Part shown: in pieces, positions 22,801 through 36,494 of the stretch
Position numbering within the stretch: the stretch's first letter is position 1
Layout of the letters: each line of letters opens with the position of its first letter
NCBI GenBank assembly: GCA_015179045.1
Contig: WHUZ01000005.1
Location: 992,001 to 1,056,000 of the forward strand
Source: Kalaharituber pfeilii
Taxonomy: Eukaryota > Ascomycota > Pezizomycetes > Pezizales > Pezizaceae
DNA length: 64,000 nt
Direction: 5' to 3'
Notes under the pieces: generated by a model
The model's database searches: none
What the model was told of the DNA's origin: nothing
The model's input: the letters and a program-made list of their open reading frames with translations, nothing else
Position numbers and translations under genes: made by a program

Positions 22801-25800
22801 ATGAATGAAGATGTTGTTACAGAGAATGGTCCCAAAACTATTGCAGAGAAGCAAAGTGATCAGCAGCATATCAATGATGATGCTGAGAATGACCTAACAT
22901 ATGCACAAAAAGATAACAGCGAGGACTCTTTCCGTCAAATTGTTGCAACAGTACAAGAAAACACGGAGGGAACCAACATTCAGGATGATGAAAACAATGC
23001 TAGAGTTGATGAAGAGAAAAGTCATGGTATGTAAGCTGTCTCTTATAAATTACAATATTAATCATATTTGTAGAAATTACATCTGCGATTCACGTTATAT
23101 CTGAGAATGAGACAGCTAGTATTATAAGTGGAAGAGTTCAAATTAGTGAGTGTTTCAATGTCTGTATTTAGCATGTAGCTAGCTAATCTTGGTACAGATG
23201 CTGCGAATAATCAATCTATGAGTCAATCTACGTCTTACGGTGAAGAGTATGTTGATGAAAATAGCCTTAATGTGCCCGGTAACGATAGTAAGCGACACAT
23301 ACTTTACAGCCCCCAGCAGGGACTCACACATACATTTATAGGTGTACGTCGGGATATGCTGGATATCCAAAGTCGAATCAAACCAATTCAAGGCTTTGAC
23401 GGAACTCAGCTTAGGGAGCCAGTGTTTCCAGAGCTCAGCATCCTAAGGGACGAAAGGCCGTTTCACTTGCCAGGGTCACCTCGTAAGCCTAATGAGTTTT
23501 CGGAGATTGATATCTCGGCAGTGATGAACGAAATGGAAGAAAATAAGAGCAAAGATGAAGGCCTACAGAACTTTGAAAAGCTCGAGGATGACACTCGAGT
23601 TGTTGAGGGAGCTTCATTGGTTAGATTGCAAAGCCAATCTGACAGCATTCACAATGAGCGATCTCCATCTGAAGAGGCTGAAACAGAACAAAACGATGCA
23701 GTAGGGGATGAACTGCAAAGTGAACCTAAAAACGATACAGAGATGCTTCCAGCATTTATGACTTCTCCAGAATTCTGTAACCTCGACTCACCAGTCGCCG
23801 GTAAAGTCAAAGCCGAAATCTCAATTGCTCATGGGTCCTCTTCCATCTCTAGCCCATCCGAGAATAAGAACCTTCTGCACGGAACTCCTGAGATTGATAA
23901 GTCAATTGACACGTTTGGAGCCAATGATATCACGATTGACTGGGCTGGACAGTCGTTTGTTGAGGCTGAGCATGGAGAAGGCGATACAAGCACCATGCCA
24001 CGCAAGGAAGAAGAGAGTGAGAAACACCACGCCCAAAATGACAAGGCACCAGAAATTCCAAATGAAGAATCGGTTACCAGCGAAAATGTGGACCTCGGTG
24101 TATCAATGAGCTCGATTTCTGAATCTTTCTTTACGTCTTCACCACAAAAGGGCAGCCTCACTGCGACAGAATCGTTTGACAGTATTACTCCTAGCAAGCC
24201 TGCAGTAGTTTCGTTAACCGGCACGGATGAGAAGTCCGCGAGTCCTATTGGTTTGATGACTGCTCCGGCTTTTCCAAGATTACGATCTATTTCAGGTGTA
24301 ATAACAAGTACACCAAAGAGACAAATAAACGAATCTCCATTGCAAGAAGGAACCTCGCTGGCCTTGAATTTCTCTGCCTACAAGGTCCAACCTGACGAGG
24401 TCCCTGAATTTGAAGACGATTTTTCGTTCATGGGTTCGCCAAATTCGGAGCAAAAACAGGAAACACCATTGAAATTGGATACACCGCAGCAATCAGATAT
24501 TGCCTCATCGGAAAAACCCGACAAATTTGCGCCAAATGCTCTCGTTTCCAGACTTCAGGAAACGGATTTTGAGTTCACAGATGACTTTTCTTACATGGAA
24601 GAGGAGGAATTTAGTGAAATCCAACTCGAAAGCTCACCTGTGAAAGGAGCTATTGATACCCCTACGAGAATCCCAAGGAATCGTCGCAAGTCGATGTCTC
24701 CCGTGAAAGGGCTTTATGGTTCACCTGCTACTGGATATTTTGATTCTCTTAAGAATACGACAAAGGCATCACCATTGCGGAGGCCAACTAGATTTTCTCC
24801 TGTTAAGAGCTCTTCTCCTGTTAAGAGCTCTTCTAGTCTGGCTACAGTTCCAGAATCTCCTGCATCACCAACAGGGAAGGCTCGTGATAAAGCTATTTCG
24901 TCTATAAACTCAAGCCCATTCGGGGAGTCTGTTGCAGGCTCAGCATCCATAATATCTCTAAAAGAGGCACAAGAAAATCAAGATACTGATATGGGTGAAA
25001 CTGAAGCCAATCAAACGACTTCTCCATTGAAAACTGCTGGTAGGGCAAGGACGCCCCTTAGCGAAGCCCAAGAGTCTGGTAGATCCATTACCAACAATGA
25101 CGAGGCAATTACAGATCCAAATAGTCCATCTCCAAAGCGAAAATTTGGATCTACCGACAGAAGCCCTTTGAAGCGTGTGAAAATAGGATCACCACAAGGA
25201 GATGAAAGTCAATTGGAAAGTGGCATCGCATCTCCATCAGATGAGGACATTTCCCTTATCGATGTTAAAGCCGTAACAATAGCTGGCTCAACTTTGCAGC
25301 AGTCATCTGCACCAAAGGAAGATGCCTGTCATGACTTCATGGACGATTTCCCCAGCACACCTCTTTTTAAGTCGAAAGCAAGTTCTCCAGGGACACTCTT
25401 TGGTCTAGGCGAGAAACAAGAAGTTGATTTGAAGGGGTTATTCACAAGTCCAAATGATTCCAAAGATGATTCTAAGCCTTCAACCCCGCAGCAACGTCGT
25501 CGCCTAAGTTATCTTGAATCATCATTTAGCGCAACTATTGAAGAAAGAACGAAAGAAGTTGACTATGTGACACCCACGAAAGAGCGTTTCGAGAATGTGA
25601 ATCCGTTATTCTCAGCTTGTCCAGACAGTGTACAAGCAAAACGACGGGGCCGACGAACAAGTAATTCGCAGCGCAGAAGGAGTTTGGACATCGAGGGACA
25701 GAATATGACTTTCACTAAGCTCCAATCACTATGCAGAGGCTCTTTGATCCGAAATAGGATCAAGAACAGTACACTAGTGGCCGAAAATTCAGCAAAAGTG

Positions 25801-27234
25801 GAAGGTTTGAAAATAGATTACACTATTCCAGGACACAAGAAGTGGGCGGCTCAAGTCATTCTATGGGCATGGAGGGGCGCAAAAGTTAGGCAAAGTTACG
25901 CGAAACAAGTTTCGGCCATTATCAATATCCAGCGAATCTGGAGAAACAGGCAAATTGCAACAGCCACCTCTGTTGAAGAAGTGGCTTCGCCCTTAAGGCC
26001 ACAAGCACCCCCTCCTTTTAGTTTTGATGAACGTTTTGGTGGACTACTTAAGAGATTCGAGGATAAGAAAGCTGCAGAGGCAGCAGCTTCTGATGCTGCA
26101 GCGCCATCAACTGCTGAAACTGTTACAGCTTCCCCACCTGAAGCCGTTGAGTTGAAGCAGCCAAAGTCAGCAGCGGTGACACCTCGAAAAAGAAGAATAG
26201 TGCAAAATTCACCTGTTCCCGAAAAATTTCTCTTTCAACCTTCAGCGAAGACCTTGAAGGCTACCACATCAAAAGTACCAGTTCCAAGCGTTCCAGGAGC
26301 TACAAGCACAGTGACAGAGGAGGGGTCGTCACAGATTCATAAGCCGTTGTGTTCAAGGGTAAGGTTGAGTTCCACTGATGTTCTAAGTGAGATTCTAATT
26401 ACTTTGTAGGTGCCTCGGTTAGCACGTTCAGGATTCGGGAGAACCCCAAACAGCGCTGGTCTTACTGGGACGGGGTCTAAGCGAAAAGCAGAGGACGAGA
26501 TTGCGGAACCGCAACCGCAACGACCGAGGATAACGCCTGTACAGGCGGCAGCTCCGCCCCCTAGAATTCGACCATCAAGAACTCCGAAGTCCACAGCAGG
26601 GTCAACACCTGCACGTATAGCAACTGGACCAATTACGCTTATTCCTGGTGCTAATTTGTTCGGTCGAAAATTAAAAGAGTCATTGAGCAAGATGACACAG
26701 CCGGAAATCAATCAGCTGACGATCAAGCATACCCAGCGCAATCGCCGTTACGACATTGATTTTGAACGTGAAGTGGTCCGTCTAGAAATATCCCGGCCGG
26801 AATCTCCAGACGCGAAAAAACAGCATCGATTAGCTTGGGAGGCGAGGATGCAGCGCTATCAAATCGAGGAAGAAAAAGGCATCACTCTTGGACCAGGAGA
26901 TCCAATGGACTATGAGCCGGAAATTAAGACCCCAAGCAAGAGGGGTGTGCGATGGCACCAAGATCTTGAATTTGGCTATGCTGAAGAGCTTGAGAGGAAC
27001 TCGCCAACTACTACAAAAAGAGTGGCTGCTCAAGGTGTGAAAGGAATTGTTAAGAAGGTAATTATTTTCCCCACGAAAATAGCATGGTAAGACTTATTAA
27101 CGGCTTCTCAGGCTCAATTGGATCCCTTCGGCAATGTTCCATTGAGCAAGGACGAAGTGGTTGTTCGGGAGCATCCAAGGACCGTAAAGGTATACAAATA
27201 CCTTTATCTTGGTGAAGAAGATGAGTTGTTGTAA
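19852..27234 (+). CDS. Very large disordered, basic/acidic protein with three IQ-like motifs
   Basis: Exons: 19852-20521, 20578-23026, 23074-23145, 23198-26358, 26410-27057 and 27112-27234, all GT-AG with introns of 47-56 nt. The product is about 2,373 residues if one T is removed from the T7 run at 22162-22168, where the frame otherwise breaks. The N terminus is basic (TTRRTRTAAKA). The bulk is low-complexity Glu/Ala/Lys with many SP/TP-K/R sites, as in Cdk-regulated nuclear proteins. Around residues 1905-1980 lie three IQ-like motifs: LQSLCRGSLIRNRI, ILWAWRGAKVRQSY and IQRIWRNRQI, candidate calmodulin or light-chain sites. A conserved-looking tail (RGVRWHQDLEFGYAEELE ... VVVREHPRTVKVYKYLYLGEE) ends it. 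I do not recognise the family; a chromosome, spindle or nuclear-scaffold role is inference. The next gene is 3.6 kb away. Confidence 0.8.
22162..22168 (+). other. One-base frameshift in a T7 run inside the large gene
   Basis: Upstream the frame reads ...MSPTPVQDL; downstream the natural frame is FSYPSTPTASSSKRRSLSG, displaced by +1. Removing one T joins the two smoothly. An alternative is a 52-nt intron (22152-22203) with a weak GTGCAG donor, which would also restore the frame. Confidence 0.75.
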
Positions 27235-30200
27235 ATGTGGGGAAGTTTTTCGGAGGATTACATGAGAGCGGAATGGGTGGATATTTTGTCGGATAGGCAT
27301 TAAAAGGATTGGTTTGGAATTGGCTGGGATGTGTAAGGAACGTCGGATGTGGGAATGTCGGATGGATTTGTGGACTTATTTTTTTCACTGCATTTTGATA
27401 TCCCTTGGTAACTATGCTTTTTCTGTTTGCTTGATTTTGTTTTATCTTGCATCCTCGCAAAAAATAGTGGGTTTCGGCGACGCATTTTTTTTCTATCTGT
27501 GTTTATTTTTAGTGTTAGGTTTATTTGGGGGTTTCATTGAGTACTATCTTGCTAATTTTCTATATTGATGTATCTGCTTATTTTGCTTTCTTGTACAGGT
27601 TAACCTCTTAGGATTCTACCGGTTCTCTTAGGGTTTATTGTTGTTTTCTGTTTATCTTTGCCTTTTCTTGTTAGCCCCAAACGATACTAACTTTCCACCA
27701 TCTTGATTGACGTGCGGATACATTATCGCCCTCCATCCTCGTTGCTAGCTATACATATGGCAGTGGGATACGCAGCAATCACTGTGACTGAGGAAGGACA
27801 GGTAAAAACAAAAACGCGATCTTTTTGTTTAATACATTACCCTCAGTACTCTCCCAAACGCTACACGCCACGTCATACACACGCAAACACACACCCCAGA
27901 CCATTTCTTGGTTATATTTGGCATTTTTGCCGGCATTCTGGAGGATGCTTCGTCTGGTAGGCAACTGGGAACAGTTCTGACAGTCTTGCTGATTCTGGGG
28001 TTGTCAGCGATTGGCGGTTACCTATGTGCTGGGTGGAATGGGGTTTAAGAGGTTTGCTATCATGAGAAATAGACTAGGGTGGAGGGATTGTTGTCGCGGT
28101 TTGTTTGTCATATTCTTATTCTCTTTGATTTTGTACAGTGGATTTATTTCTATTTCATGTGTTTTACTTGTTTGATGTATCTTTTGATTTCTTCTACTTC
28201 TACTTAATTTATAGTTTTCAGAGACAAAATGTGGTTTGAGTCCTTTGTGAGTTTGATAAAAAGCTATTTCATTATCATTAGAATACATATGTAGATTTAC
28301 GATTGGAAAATCAGGGATCGAGATACCTTGCTCGCTGGCGTAGTTCGAAATTTCAACATGTAGTTAACGTCACGTTGTTTCACAATAGCTCGAGGCTCAG
28401 CAGTCGGCGCCACTGACTTACATACATTAAACCTGTGGAAGCAGCACCCCACTTCCCTCACAGAAACCCCCCAACCTAGTCTCGTAACCAGACGCTGACT
28501 AAGCGGAGTTTCAGGAAAATGGTTGGACTCCGCTACCCCCAACCCTTTTTTCTCCATAGCTCAAAACACACATCCTCAACATCAATGCAACCCTATCAAC
28601 CATTCTCTGCCACTCTGCCAATATCGAGCCTTGCAAGCCGGCAGAGATTTGCCCCAATTGGTAGTCTGGGGCATTGCACCCAATTAGTCTAGTTACATAC
28701 CCTTGTGTGCAAAGATCATCGCTCGTTGCCCTTCACATGTCAATGTGCGGATATGGAAAGGCATGCACAGTGCTGGTAACAAGGTACTAGCAAACACGAC
28801 ACTTTTATTGATCGTCTACGTAATATATCAGTACATGTTGAAGTTCTATGCCACAACTACCTACTTCTAGATTTGCGACAAGCTCTACCCATAAGGCTTG
28901 GTCATTGAGCGGAAGATTATCTCCATTGGAAAGAATGCCTATAGTTCTGGATACGACTTTGATGTGTTCCTCCACCATGGATCGCCTATGAGTAGGGACT
29001 AGATTGAATGAGCCTCTTGAGGGTAAGCCGGGAAAGCCCAGACGTACGCCACCATTCCCGGTGGAAACTCGACGCCGATCTTGCCGAAGAGGATTTGCGA
29101 ACGATATTTGATGGATCTTGATGCGTTGAAGGATGTACTCTAACAAGCGGGGTTGGCCACTGCGGCGGTACATATGGTTGCTAAGTCGACGGATGTAGCG
29201 GGGGCGATTGGTAGGTTATAGCAAGTTCAACAAGCATGTGCATTGTGGGTGGATATTCTTCCTATTCACGTTCCCCTCCCCTTCACTTCTTCATCTACAA
29301 ATTTAGTGAAGAGATAATAAAGACGGGGGAATCTAGGCACTGCACTCCCTTCCGCAAAGGCTGAAAATGCACCTACCAGATAATGCAACACTTCGAGAAA
29401 GTCGAATGCTGCGAGTGCGGGAGTGACATGGTCGAGGAACACTCACACAAAGTCGACGGTCATGCCATAGGCAAAGCCACCCCTGCGGGGTCTTACCTGC
29501 CACCACTATAGGCTGGAGCTCGAGAAATGATGGCAGCGTTGAATAGTGCTGAAGGGTGGATGGATGCATGATGCCAAGATTAAGGGAGCCCTGCCCGGCA
29601 TTCATTACAGTATTGAGGAAACCCTGAGGGTAAAGTGCCAGAACGGTAGGATAACTACTATCACTTCTGAACTAGAAGAAACTTTGGTAATACTAGTAAC
29701 TAGTTTTGTTTCCTTGATATTTCCATTCCTGTGTATCCTGGCTATCTTGCTCTTATATAAATATCCGACTGTTCCTTTTTCTCTCTTCCTCCCTTTCTTG
29801 TTCAGATTACAGTGAATGGATAACTTATATTGGTTTTAGTAGACTATTAGTAGAAAGTAGATAAAAGATGCGTTTCCAAAGAATGTCAGGATGGGCATAA
29901 AGAGTAGGAATTGAACTTTGTTCAGTTACAAATGTCTGAATGTATGCAAGTCACTGGTATATTATCGGACCCCATCATCATACATAATTTTAGGTCATAT
30001 CAAAACTATTCAACCACTTGACCACAATCATCCAACATAGAACATTACAACATATTGAAATCTATACATATCAGAGCATAGAGAGCATATTGTTTGAAGT
30101 ATGAGAAGATAATTGCATGCCCTCCAAGAAAAATTATGCAGATCTTTGCAAGATGCAGTGTGACAATACATGTGTAGTGTATGTGCCATGGATATATATT

Positions 30201-30842
30201 TGCTACTAGCCTTAGGCCAGAGCGTCTTAAGGCATGCTAATAGTCCGGCTTTCATAATTCAGTCCTCATACTCTGAGAAGCTCTAGGCTCAAGCATTCTT
30301 GGATGTTACAGATGCTACAGGTGAGCAGAATTTTACGGAGTTTTTCTTTCAACTCCTTGTCCCACAGTCATAGTTTTCTTGTTGGTGGGTTGAAAAGGCG
30401 CTGAGGGATCAATCACTTTTTGGTACAATAAATTCATATGTGATGTATCATAAATCCCGCCAATAAAACCGGGTCCTCTGCTATCACGTGGATGGAAGCG
30501 CACTGTTTTGGAAAAATCGCAAAAGCTAAAGCAAGATCAGAGTATATAATAAACTAATCTAAATCCCAATGTGACAACAAAACGCCGTATGCCATTAGCT
30601 CTCTGATGAAAAGCAAGCTTTTGATGTCGCCGCTGCCGCTATCACTGTTCACGTCGTCCTATTCATATCATTATTCGGCGCTCCGCTTGAAGGCTTCTCA
30701 TCCCCAGTATCTAGGTATGCATAACCCCACGGCACCATATGCCAGCATCATCCTGTACCACTACTCGTCCATCATGTAGCGACTATGTCGACTATCCCCA
30801 CCCCATTCTTGATCCTACAATCCACCATCCTCATCCTATCCT
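27235..30842. other. Intergenic region with weak ORFs only
   Basis: Begins with the T-rich 3' region of the large gene. The only open frames worth a note are on the minus strand at 28805-29173 and 29333-29605. The rest holds nothing I can support. Confidence 0.5.
28805..29173 (-). CDS. Possible hypothetical ORF or gene fragment
   Basis: Open for 122 codons on the minus strand, with a plausible codon pattern and stretches such as [18 protein letters not shown]. The reading probably needs upstream exons: the minus-strand segment 29333-29605 is also open and contains a GTAAGA donor-like site near 29494. No domain is recognised and no complete gene model could be built, so this is a weak call. 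It could be a decayed gene. Confidence 0.25.
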   Translation of the reverse strand: MYRRSGQPRLLEYILQRIKIHQISFANPLRQDRRRVSTGNGGVRLGFPGLPSRGSFNLVPTHRRSMVEEHIKVVSRTIGILSNGDNLPLNDQALWVELVANLEVGSCGIELQHVLIYYVDDQ

Positions 30843-31310
30843 TCATACCAAATGTCCCGGCAACAAAAAATTCGCAATCCCCGCCTGAATCCCAAACTCG
30901 TATCCACAGCTTCCGCACACCAATTTGCCTGACACCACCTGCGTCTGCTCCAAATTCACCCCGCATTAGCCCCACTCCGTTCTCCCTCCCAACAAACTAC
31001 CACCCCGGGGCAAACTCAACCAACTTACCTGTACCAACACCTCCCACACACCCCGTAGGATCTCCTCCTCCACGCCCTCGCCCTCCGGCTTTTCCCCCGG
31101 TAACCCCGTAAATCCCAGCTCTCTCGCACTGCCCACCAAGGCCCCCCATTCGACCCTCGGCAACAAACCCAACAGCATTTCTCGATTGTACGGCGCACCC
31201 TCCGGGTCTGCCACCACCTCCACGTCCTTGAAGTGCAGCGGAAATGACTTGGGAGACGTCTTGCATGACTTGAGCGGGCAGGAGAGGAAGTTAACAGTGA
31301 GTAATTTCAT
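30843..31310 (-). CDS. TRM112: Trm112, methyltransferase activator subunit
   Basis: Zinc-binding partner that activates several methyltransferases acting on tRNA, rRNA and the release factor eRF1 (Trm9, Trm11, Bud23, Mtq2 in yeast). Two exons, 31310-31029 and 30938-30843, with a 90-nt intron; 125 residues, as expected. The start MKLLTVNFLSCPLKSC carries the first zinc cysteine pair (residues 11 and 16), followed by FPLHFKDVEV, the LPRVEWGALV helix and the GLPGEKPE loop. Exon 2 reads GKLVCGSCGYEFGI, giving the second pair, and ends in the family's ANFLLPGHLV tail. The acceptor ACGCAG at 30939 was chosen because it gives phase 0 and joins VLVQ to VVSGKLVC. High Gly/Glu content in exon 1 is slightly unusual. 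Confidence 0.93.
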
Positions 31311-32904
31311 GATATTAGCGGATTTAATGAGGATTGGGCGAATTTGGAATGGACAGCGTTGAGATCAAGAAGTATGTCAGCAATTGGCCGTGATGTACTG
31401 TGTTGTACTCTGTGGTGCGACTCTATGGATATGTAGCCCTGTGAATTCAAGTGCTGTTGGTTGTGGTCAGGACGCAAATTGCATTGATTTTGTATTAGAA
31501 ATTACAAGTGATGGCCCTTGGCAGTACTGTACCTATTAGGGCTAGCTATGGAGCGTTTCCAAAGCGCCTGTTTAGGAAGGCATGGGGCGACGGGAAGCCA
31601 CAAAGTACCGAATGTAACGATGTAAGTATGGGGTCATTCCCCCTTTGGTGGGATAGGACGAAGAGAGGTTGTTAAAGACATAGACAATAGTGGCTTTATG
31701 GACATTGAGTGGGTAGCAGAACAATTTCACTTCCTCCGTCGTTACATATTTCTTTTTACGGCAACTTGGGAATGTTCCATGACTAACCCATTGGGGAAAC
31801 TGGAGGGGCAGCTCCATTAAGTCAGCCCATACGCTCAAATAATAGGCTCTGGACGATCTGCGTTTTGAATAGGCGTTTCCATCGCTCCCAGCGATTGAGA
31901 ACCCTATGGCACTTTTTCAATGTAAAATTACGCAACTTATGATGAATATTTACATATCACACGTGATCTCAAGACATTGGGTGCATAGTAGTAGAGATAT
32001 GTACATATTTACCTAACTATGCAGGAACGAGACCGTCATAATCAAAAATCTAAGATTAACCTCTTTCAAAATTCAAAAGTCTATTTCAGAAATTCATCCC
32101 TTGAATTAATCTGTTGATCGTCAAAATCGTAACATCGCTAAATCGTCCTCTCCTCTCTCTCACCATCTTTAACTCTTCTCCCTCCCATTTCTTTAACAAA
32201 ATATAAAAATCACAGTAGCAGGAAAGATATAAAAAATAGAAAAGATATATAAAACGAAAAAGGAAACAAAGGCTGCGAAAATTGCGAAAAATGGAAAAGA
32301 AAAGGCTACTGCACAAGCATATTAACATCATGAAGTTTCCATTCCCAGACCGCCTTAAACATCCTTCAATCCTTTCTAATCCTTCTACATTTGTACGCCT
32401 TCTTCTCCCATCATCCTCCTTGACCACTCCGGTTATCCCATAACAAGATTCATCACTATTTCCCGAGTTTTAACTTCAGTGGTATCATTAGTACATATGC
32501 CCCACACAGCCCTTTCATCTATTGTCAGTATAGTATAGTAAACTAGAGTCAATCAGCCGAGAATGGAAGGATCATGAGACTCCCTATTTGCTGGTCATTG
32601 ACCGTATCGTAAGGTAACCAAAAGAAATGAGGAAAGAAAATGGAGAAGATAGAAAACTCTCTCGTATGAAACATGGCCAAAAAAGGAGGGGAAAAAAGAA
32701 AAGAAAAGAAAAGAAGAATCAAACGAAATCAAAAGGTAGGAAAATGAGGCGGTAAAAAAAATTTAAGATAATTAAACCATGTGAAGAAAGGACAGAAATT
32801 GAAGAACGCCACCCAATCCAGCATCCAAATAAAATGAGAAATCAAATTGTCAGCCGGTTGACTGAGAAAAACAAAACACAACCACAAATTCACTCTCCAG
32901 TAGT
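31311..32904. other. Intergenic region: TRM112 promoter and Cdc24 3' flank
   Basis: No gene supported. The A/T-rich stretch at about 32040-32900 is probably the 3' UTR and downstream flank of the minus-strand Cdc24 gene. Confidence 0.5.
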
Positions 32905-35900
32905 TCAGATTTGCACATGTAGTGTCACTATTCCTACGGTGCCTTCCGTAAGGTTTGGGTCGCAGAACACATCAAACGCCATCTGAACATCATCATCAGA
33001 ATTCATTGTAATAAAGTCTCCATCTTCATCTTGGTACCGTATCCGAATACCAGTTGTCAAAGGAGCAAGGTTGGTGTTCTGGCCATTTGTACCGCAATAC
33101 CGAATCTTGCGCTCAATGCGATCCATCAACTGATGATATGTGATATTATATGGAACAATGATAATGAATATCTCGTTGGCATAGCTCACTCTCACTTTGA
33201 CCTGTGGTGCTGGCATGCTCTTCGATGACGTGCCATTCAGCCGAGATATTGACACTTGTTCGTGTAAACCCGGAGAAGCATGTCTCGCTGGTCCACTATT
33301 TTGCATTGGAGATGTAGGAGAATTGTTCTGGCTGCGATTTATCACGGCGGGTCCACCATTGTAGGCTTGATACGTTTGAGGCATTGGGGGCACTGGCACT
33401 GGGGGAACCATTCCCGGAGACCGAGCTAATTGTGCTTGTGTTGGTACATGGTGAATATTTGGGGAGCTTGCTGACCGCATTCGATTTTGCATTGTATTTC
33501 CTGCTGACATACCGGAGAGGGATGGCCTCTGTAGTCGCTGACCGGCCACAGCCTGGGTAGCAGTCAGCCCGGAGCCCTCACGAGATGTTGTCCTTGACAT
33601 TGGTGTTCCAGCAGGGTAACGTGCCTCGTCGTGATAGTTGGGGGTTGGCTGCCTAGGGAAAGGATACGCTCCAGATACTGTACTACTACGGATACTCATT
33701 GTGTCGGAGGTGGGTGAAAAGTAGGAAATGTTCCCCGCTCTATCTGGAGACTGTGTTCCTGGACTTGAAGCAGAAGGATAGGTGACCAAAGTTAACGGTG
33801 GTTGGTGAGAAGTTGAATTCTGTGACTGATGGGTATATCTAGACTGCCGTCCTGCATGTGGGTTTGGTGGGAGTCCTGATGGAATATGAGGAGGGGGCCC
33901 CGATTCATTAGTTGTAGATCTAGATCGGAGACTAGAATTTGAGCCGTTTCGACTGGCTGTATACGATGGTGTGTAGCCATCAGGAGCATCGTCATCATCT
34001 TCATCCTCCGTTAATTCGTCCTCACTCCTAGCACCATAATCAGTTGGGTCCGATCCCGAGTTCTGCATCCACACAAATTCAGTGTTTGATGTTTTGCTTG
34101 TTCCTCCACTAGACCTTAGTCCACTATCCATTTGATGACATAGGTCGACCTGTTGCTGTAGTAAAGTCTTCCATTGATGCAATGTTTCTTCGTTGCGATG
34201 TTTGATGATAAAATCTTCAACAGCTGGGTCTCCACGCCAAAAAATCTGTAGAGTATAGTTTCCTGGAAGATTTCGTTGAGTATATGTTCATAAACGCCAA
34301 GATGCTCGAACCTTACCATTCTTCGCCATCCAGACTATATCCGTGACATTCTGCATGAAAATTCTGCCTTTGAGCTGTAGGCTAGTTTTCTTTTTATTCA
34401 CTGGGGCAGCTTTCTTTCCCATTGACATGGTTTTACTTTGTTTTTTCGAAGGTCCTACTTCTTTGCAGCAAAGGAGGATTTTTTGAAAGAGGTAAATGTG
34501 ATACTGAGTGTTGTCATGGCTGTTAGATATAGCACTCCTAAATGAGTTAGTCGCTTGCCTGCTTACCTCTCGCTCTAGGTCTCCTCGTCCATCTCCCTTT
34601 ACGACTGTAAATTGCCCGTTAAGCAACAAACTACCAAATGAATCTAAACGATGTCCTTTCCAGTCTTCTACCCTCTGTGCCAGGTCCTCGGTAACTTTGC
34701 TCATATCTACTTTTCGAATGGCCTCGTTCACTTTGTTATTGACCCTTTCAATAGCTGCTATGCCCTCCTTCAGCTCTTCCACTTGCTCTGGGTCCGAATA
34801 CTTGGACATATCCTAGAGGCCATTAAGTTAGCTATGCAATTACCTCAAATAGTCGTGTAAAAGATACCCTTAGAAGAAGTGGATATTTGCAAATCCTCTG
34901 AACAGGCTTGATCAGGAATGCGGTGGCCCCTGCCAGCGCTACAGGATGAGACACTCGGCTTAGCCGGGCAGCCTCCTGTACTGCCAGAGCTTGTGCACTG
35001 TTGAAGTTGGCACAATATGGTTCATAAACGTCAAAGGAGTTTTCCTAGGAGACGGTCAGTGTTAGAGCCGGAGCTATACAGGACAGTGCCAAAGGATGGC
35101 AATACTCACGTGTGATACCATAACTTGACCCCATCTCTGCTGCTCTGGTGGTTGCGCATAGACAGTTTCAACCCTAATTAAAAATCGCCGCTGGAAATCT
35201 ACTAAAGAATTGAGATTTAAAAACATATTGTGAATGAGGTCAGGTGGCGCCACTTCAGAGGCCTGCAAAGTCCGCATATAGTCCTGTAAAGCTTCCAAAT
35301 CCTGGACGTATTTCCTCTCCGTTTCTACCAACTCTTGCACGACCCTTGCACGGTTATCCAAAGGCTTTGTGTCTGTAGTGTCTTGATCACCTTCACCGTC
35401 AGTTCTTTTAAGCAGCAAATTACGCGCTTGAAGCTCGTCCAGTATCCGTGAAACAGTTTTGGTCACCTAAAATGGAAACTGTGAACAATTGGTCTAAATT
35501 TTGTGAGCTGATGGTGTGACTTACCTTCACAAAGCCATTTGTATCTTCTGACCAGAGATGAGAGATCATAAAAGTATCTTCACCCTCTAATCCCAATTCC
35601 TCCTTCACACCTTTCAAGAAATGGAAACAGGCTGCTTTACAGGCATTTTTTGTACCCAAGTCCGGCTGCAGCTTCTCATCTTCTATCAAACTGACTGGGC
35701 GTAGTGCATTGAAGAGAACGCATAAACTAGATCCTTTCTGAAATATTCTCCAGAGTTGATTCACGGGATCCTCATCGCCTTCTTCTTGCATAAGAAACTT
35801 CTGCTCGAAGTCCGGAACATCTCTTAACCGTTTGCGTAGAGTGGCACATGTCTGGTAGAGACCCTGAGAAGGATCCGCTTTTCGATTGATGATCGAATCG

Positions 35901-36378
35901 TTTGGAGCTGGCGCTGATAAAATGCTTGTGGTAGGTGATGCTACGGAGGAGCTCACACTAGGAACCTGGGCGACAATAGTTGAGTTAATACTTGAAGATA
36001 TGGTTTTTGATCCCAGAGTATGGACCGGTGTTGGAGCCGTATGGGCACGCATCAGGGAAGAATCGATCTCCACGGTCATAAGTCTCGTCTTCGCAGGCTT
36101 GAGCCTCGCAGAAGCGAACTGAATTGTAGATGTAGAAGTCAGTTTGACGACTCTGAAGTTCTCTTGCCAAAAGCAAATAGCTGGCGACTTCGCTTGACAG
36201 GTATTCTGTCGAGAACACGATTGATGAAGTTTGAGGTAACAGTTCGCAGGGTTCTGAATAGCAAGTAGAGATGAAAGAAGGTGAAGTTCTTTCGGAATGC
36301 TTTTATCCAAATAGCAAAGTGCAAGACACTGGGAGGGGGGTTTGCAGCATGTGTGTATGTGTGTGTATGTATGTGTGT

Positions 36379-36409
<31 letters not shown>

Positions 36410-36494
36410 GGAGGGGAGGGGGGGCACACTGCGGGACGTAGGGTGCTAGGGGAAGCGAGAATTAGATACTCACCACCGCCGCGTCGGCGGACAT
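32905..36494 (-). CDS. cdc24: Cdc24/Scd1-type RhoGEF for Cdc42
   Basis: Exchange factor that loads GTP on Cdc42 and sets cell polarity at hyphal tips and septa. Seven exons: 36494-36474, 36118-35525, 35466-35110, 35044-34868, 34812-34567, 34503-34317 and 34262-32905; the sum is 979 codons in one frame. Domains in order: Ser/Thr-rich N terminus, CDC24-calponin domain (about 100-205, LYQTCATLRKRL ... LWRIFQKGSSLC), DH domain (about 244-415, VVQELVETERKYVQDLEAL ... PVQRICKYPLLLR), PH domain (about 430-560, YHIYLFQKILLCCKE, QIFWRGDP), a long Ser/Pro/Gln-rich linker, and a C-terminal PB1 domain (about 880-979, with the acidic YQDEDGDFITMNSDDD loop) that would bind Bem1/Scd2. The 63-nt intron 34566-34504 is in frame and easy to miss. 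The 21-nt first exon and 355-nt first intron are less certain; an ATG at 36079 is the alternative start. Confidence 0.93.
36345..36430. repeat. TG microsatellite and G homopolymer in Cdc24 intron 1
   Basis: TG/TATG repeats at about 36345-36392 run directly into 19 G residues (36393-36411) and further G-rich sequence. Confidence 0.9.

Noticed and set aside
30785..31111. Plus-strand Pro/Ser-rich ORF
   Set aside because: Antisense shadow of TRM112.
36079..36494. Alternative Cdc24 start at the ATG at 36079 instead of 36494
   Set aside because: Kept only as an alternative: the upstream 21-nt exon has a good ATG context and GTGAGT donor, and its join at 36118 keeps frame, but the 355-nt intron is long for this gene.
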